From: Chryseosolibacter sp964393795
GTDB lineage: Bacteria > Bacteroidota > Bacteroidia > Cytophagales > Cyclobacteriaceae
NCBI GenBank assembly: GCA_964393795.1
Contig: CAYMWA010000004.1
Location: 18,186-82,185, forward strand
Length of the DNA stretch: 64,000 nt
Direction: 5' to 3'
Shown here: positions 62,081 to 64,000 of the stretch, in pieces
Layout: every line of letters starts with the position of its first letter
Position numbering within the stretch: the stretch's first letter is position 1
Made by a program: the position numbers and the translations under genes
The notes under the pieces: model-generated
The model's input: only the letters and a program-made list of their open reading frames with translations
The model's database searches: none
Told to the model about the DNA's origin: nothing

Positions 62081-63505
62081 ATGGAAAACACTCAGACCTT
62101 ATCCCTGCCCGAAAGATTTAACCGATGGATCCAGGAATCCATTATGGTCAAGCTGCTGTCTATCGGATTGCTTATTCTCATCCTCCTGATACCTACGGCA
62201 TGGATCACGAGTATCATTTATGAGCGACAGGAACGCGCCGGAAAGGTCACTGATGAGATCGCCAGCAAATGGTCGGATGCGCAGACGTTAACGGGGCCCG
62301 TGCTGGTCATCCCATACCGCGTGCTTGATGTGATCGACAAAGGCAAGGAAGGAACCGAAACGCGAGAGCGCATCGAGAAGGCCTTTTTCCTCCCCGACCA
62401 ACTAGACGTCAACGGCACCATTGAGCCGGAAGTACTTCATCGCGGTATCTTTGACGCCGTCGTGTATCAATCGGCCATCACCTTTGATGCCGCTTTTGCC
62501 GCGCCTGACTTCGGCGATCTGAACATTGACCCGGCCATGGCCAACTGGAAAGACGCGTATCTCGTATTCGGCATCTCCGATCTGCGCGGCATCAGTGAGA
62601 ATCCGGCGTTTGTAGTCGGAGGCGAGTCACTCGACACCAAACCATCGAACAACATCGGCTTGTCTGTGCGCCGGTCGCCCCGGCCCGCGCTGGACGAAGA
62701 TGGCTATCGCCCAAGACCCAGCGCGGACAGCTTTTCCAAAGGCATTGTCGCGCCGCTCGACTGGGAGAACGCCGAAAGTTTTTCACCCAATGTCAAGGTA
62801 TCGCTCTCGCTGAAGGGCAGTGAACGGCTGGACTTCATACCCGCGGGAAAAACAACGAATGTGCAAGTGAAAAGCACCTGGTCTTCGCCGAGCTTTGACG
62901 GAGAATTTCTGCCGGCATCACGTGAAGTAACCAACGCCGGCTTCACTGCAAACTGGCAAGTGTTACACTTTAACCGGCCCCTGCCGCAGCAGTGGACCCA
63001 TGAAGGCGAAGAAATCAGCGGCGCGGACTTCGGGGTTAGGCTTCTCGTTCCGGTGGACCAGTATCAAAAAAGTATTCGCACCGCCAAGTATGGCGTGATG
63101 ATTATCCTGCTAACATTCATGGCGCTCTTTCTTGTGGAGATCACACAAAAAGTCAGGATACACCCTTTTCAATACATCCTGATCGGTGCCGCATTGATTA
63201 TCTACTACACGTTGTTATTGAGTTTTTCGGAACATGTAGGTTACAACATGGCGTATCTGATCTCGTCGGTCGCCACAGTCGCGCTCATCACGCTGTATTC
63301 AACCACGTTTTTCAATGCGCGCAAGCTGACGCTGCTGCTCTCTGTCCTGCTCGTTGCCTTTTATGCGTTCGTTTACATCATCATTCTCCAGGAAGACCTG
63401 TCCTTGTTGATTGGTAGTGTCGGACTGTTCCTGATGATCGGTGCGTTGATGTATTTTTCGAGGAAGGTGCGATACTATGGCGGTGAACACGCCGCTGTAC
63501 AATAG
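62081..63505 (+). CDS. creD: Cell envelope integrity protein CreD
   Basis: Inner-membrane protein, 474 residues. One N-terminal helix (about 20-42), a large periplasmic part, and five or six C-terminal helices (about 340-465). CreD signature QERAGKVTDEIASKWSDAQTLTGPVLVIPY near 50-80 and VPVDQYQKSIRTAKYGVM near 320. In E. coli it belongs to the CreBC regulon and affects envelope stability; here a winged-helix regulator takes the place of the two-component system. Confidence 0.92.
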   Translation: MENTQTLSLPERFNRWIQESIMVKLLSIGLLILILLIPTAWITSIIYERQERAGKVTDEIASKWSDAQTLTGPVLVIPYRVLDVIDKGKEGTETRERIEKAFFLPDQLDVNGTIEPEVLHRGIFDAVVYQSAITFDAAFAAPDFGDLNIDPAMANWKDAYLVFGISDLRGISENPAFVVGGESLDTKPSNNIGLSVRRSPRPALDEDGYRPRPSADSFSKGIVAPLDWENAESFSPNVKVSLSLKGSERLDFIPAGKTTNVQVKSTWSSPSFDGEFLPASREVTNAGFTANWQVLHFNRPLPQQWTHEGEEISGADFGVRLLVPVDQYQKSIRTAKYGVMIILLTFMALFLVEITQKVRIHPFQYILIGAALIIYYTLLLSFSEHVGYNMAYLISSVATVALITLYSTTFFNARKLTLLLSVLLVAFYAFVYIIILQEDLSLLIGSVGLFLMIGALMYFSRKVRYYGGEHAAVQ

Positions 63506-63542
63506 CGGGGAATCCGTAGCAAATGATTATATTCGTTTGATA

Positions 63543-63574
63543 AACGTTCTGTCCGCATCCGTGGACAGAACGTT
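63543..63574. terminator. Hairpin behind creD
   Basis: Perfect 12-base stem AACGTTCTGTCC/GGACAGAACGTT with an 8-base loop. Not followed by a T run, so termination is uncertain; lies between creD and the lipoprotein gene. Confidence 0.55.
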
Positions 63575-63589
63575 CTTAGGAACCCGCTC

Positions 63590-64000
63590 ATGCGCCCTGC
63601 ACGATTGCTTTCCGTCGGCCTTTTGTTTTCCTCGTTGCTCTTGGCAGCAGGTTGTGCGACAACGCGCTTTTCGGAGCCAGGCCCATGCCTGAAGGCAATA
63701 AAGGCCGACAGTAAACTTCTGGTACCGTGGCTCCCTGAAAAGAACAGGGCATTCTATCTGAAGGGTCTCGAACGGGTTTACGAACGTCAAGATATTGAGG
63801 TATTGTCGGCGGCAGAACAGGAATGGAACCTCAGGGCTTTCGGTATCGAGAATCCATTGGATACCTCATCTTTTGGAATCCTCGAGGGGGCTGGCTTTAC
63901 TCATCTGCTTCTGATCAGAGAAATATCAAACCGATCTGAGAGTGGCTATGCATACTACACGCCTGCGGAGCTAAGTTGGGAGAACGTGTTGTATGCCGAT
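63590..64000 (+). CDS. Putative lipoprotein, cut by the window edge
   Basis: At least 137 residues, open to the last base. ATG at 63590 followed by a signal LLSVGLLFSSLLLAAGC with a lipobox cysteine near residue 22. Mature start CATTRFSEPGP, then EIEVLSAAEQEWNLRAFG-type sequence. I do not recognise a family. Confidence 0.7.
   Translation, partial: MRPARLLSVGLLFSSLLLAAGCATTRFSEPGPCLKAIKADSKLLVPWLPEKNRAFYLKGLERVYERQDIEVLSAAEQEWNLRAFGIENPLDTSSFGILEGAGFTHLLLIREISNRSESGYAYYTPAELSWENVLYAD

Noticed and set aside
1..64000. rRNA operon, prophage, insertion sequence or transposase
   Set aside because: No gene or terminal inverted repeat of these kinds was seen anywhere in the window.

Overview
The window looks like chromosomal DNA of a Bacteroidota bacterium, probably order Cytophagales (inferred). 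The pointers are: a SusC/SusD outer-membrane uptake pair with a DUF3823 lipoprotein; a type IX secretion (T9SS) sorting-domain protein; an ExbB-ExbD-ExbD-TonB operon; many secreted TPR, beta-barrel and DUF4136-type envelope proteins; and promoters of the Bacteroidota form TAnnTTTG. Nearly all the window is dense housekeeping sequence. I see no rRNA, phage, transposase or CRISPR array. One 100-N scaffold gap (18677-18776) falls inside nuoD. The same 55 bases flank it on both sides, so it is very probably a false gap.

Layout. 0-9 kb: AddA/RecB-like helicase-nuclease, divergent from a large secreted TPR-CHAT protein, then a BON-domain protein. 9-17 kb: enoyl-CoA hydratase, PAP2-like membrane protein, rpoN, asnS, a universal stress protein, threonine aldolase, a mini T9SS protein and NAD(P)HX repair enzyme. 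17-22 kb: a minus-strand nuoA-B-C-D block preceded by a SUI1-type factor and a membrane J-protein. 22-28 kb: stress protein, DUF456 protein, secreted protein, apt, hutI, outer-membrane protein, DedA protein. 28.7-34.5 kb: a seven-gene operon of TonB energisation genes, a PstS-like lipoprotein and a TPR protein. 34.5-48.4 kb: hemL, a TPR/type 1 binding-protein fusion, guaA, envelope proteins, menA with two glutathione peroxidases, argS, and three polyamine-type genes (deoxyhypusine synthase homologue, ureohydrolase, arginine decarboxylase). 48.7-51.8 kb: a divergent EF-G paralogue and a polyprenyl-phosphate mannosyltransferase. 51.9-54.7 kb: an accessory patch with an AbiE-like regulator/nucleotidyltransferase pair behind a striking double palindrome, a metallophosphoesterase and tRNA-Asn. 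54.9-64 kb: the SusCD uptake locus, a small membrane protein-regulator-CreD cluster with its own palindromic operators, and a lipoprotein cut by the window edge.

Two features run across the window. First, intergenic spacers carry tandem arrays with an exact 7-base period and a different sequence at each place; several begin at a stop codon. Second, three start codons (nuoA, the SUI1 gene, guaA) lie only 4-5 bases downstream of a perfect TAnnTTTG element, which suggests leaderless mRNAs.
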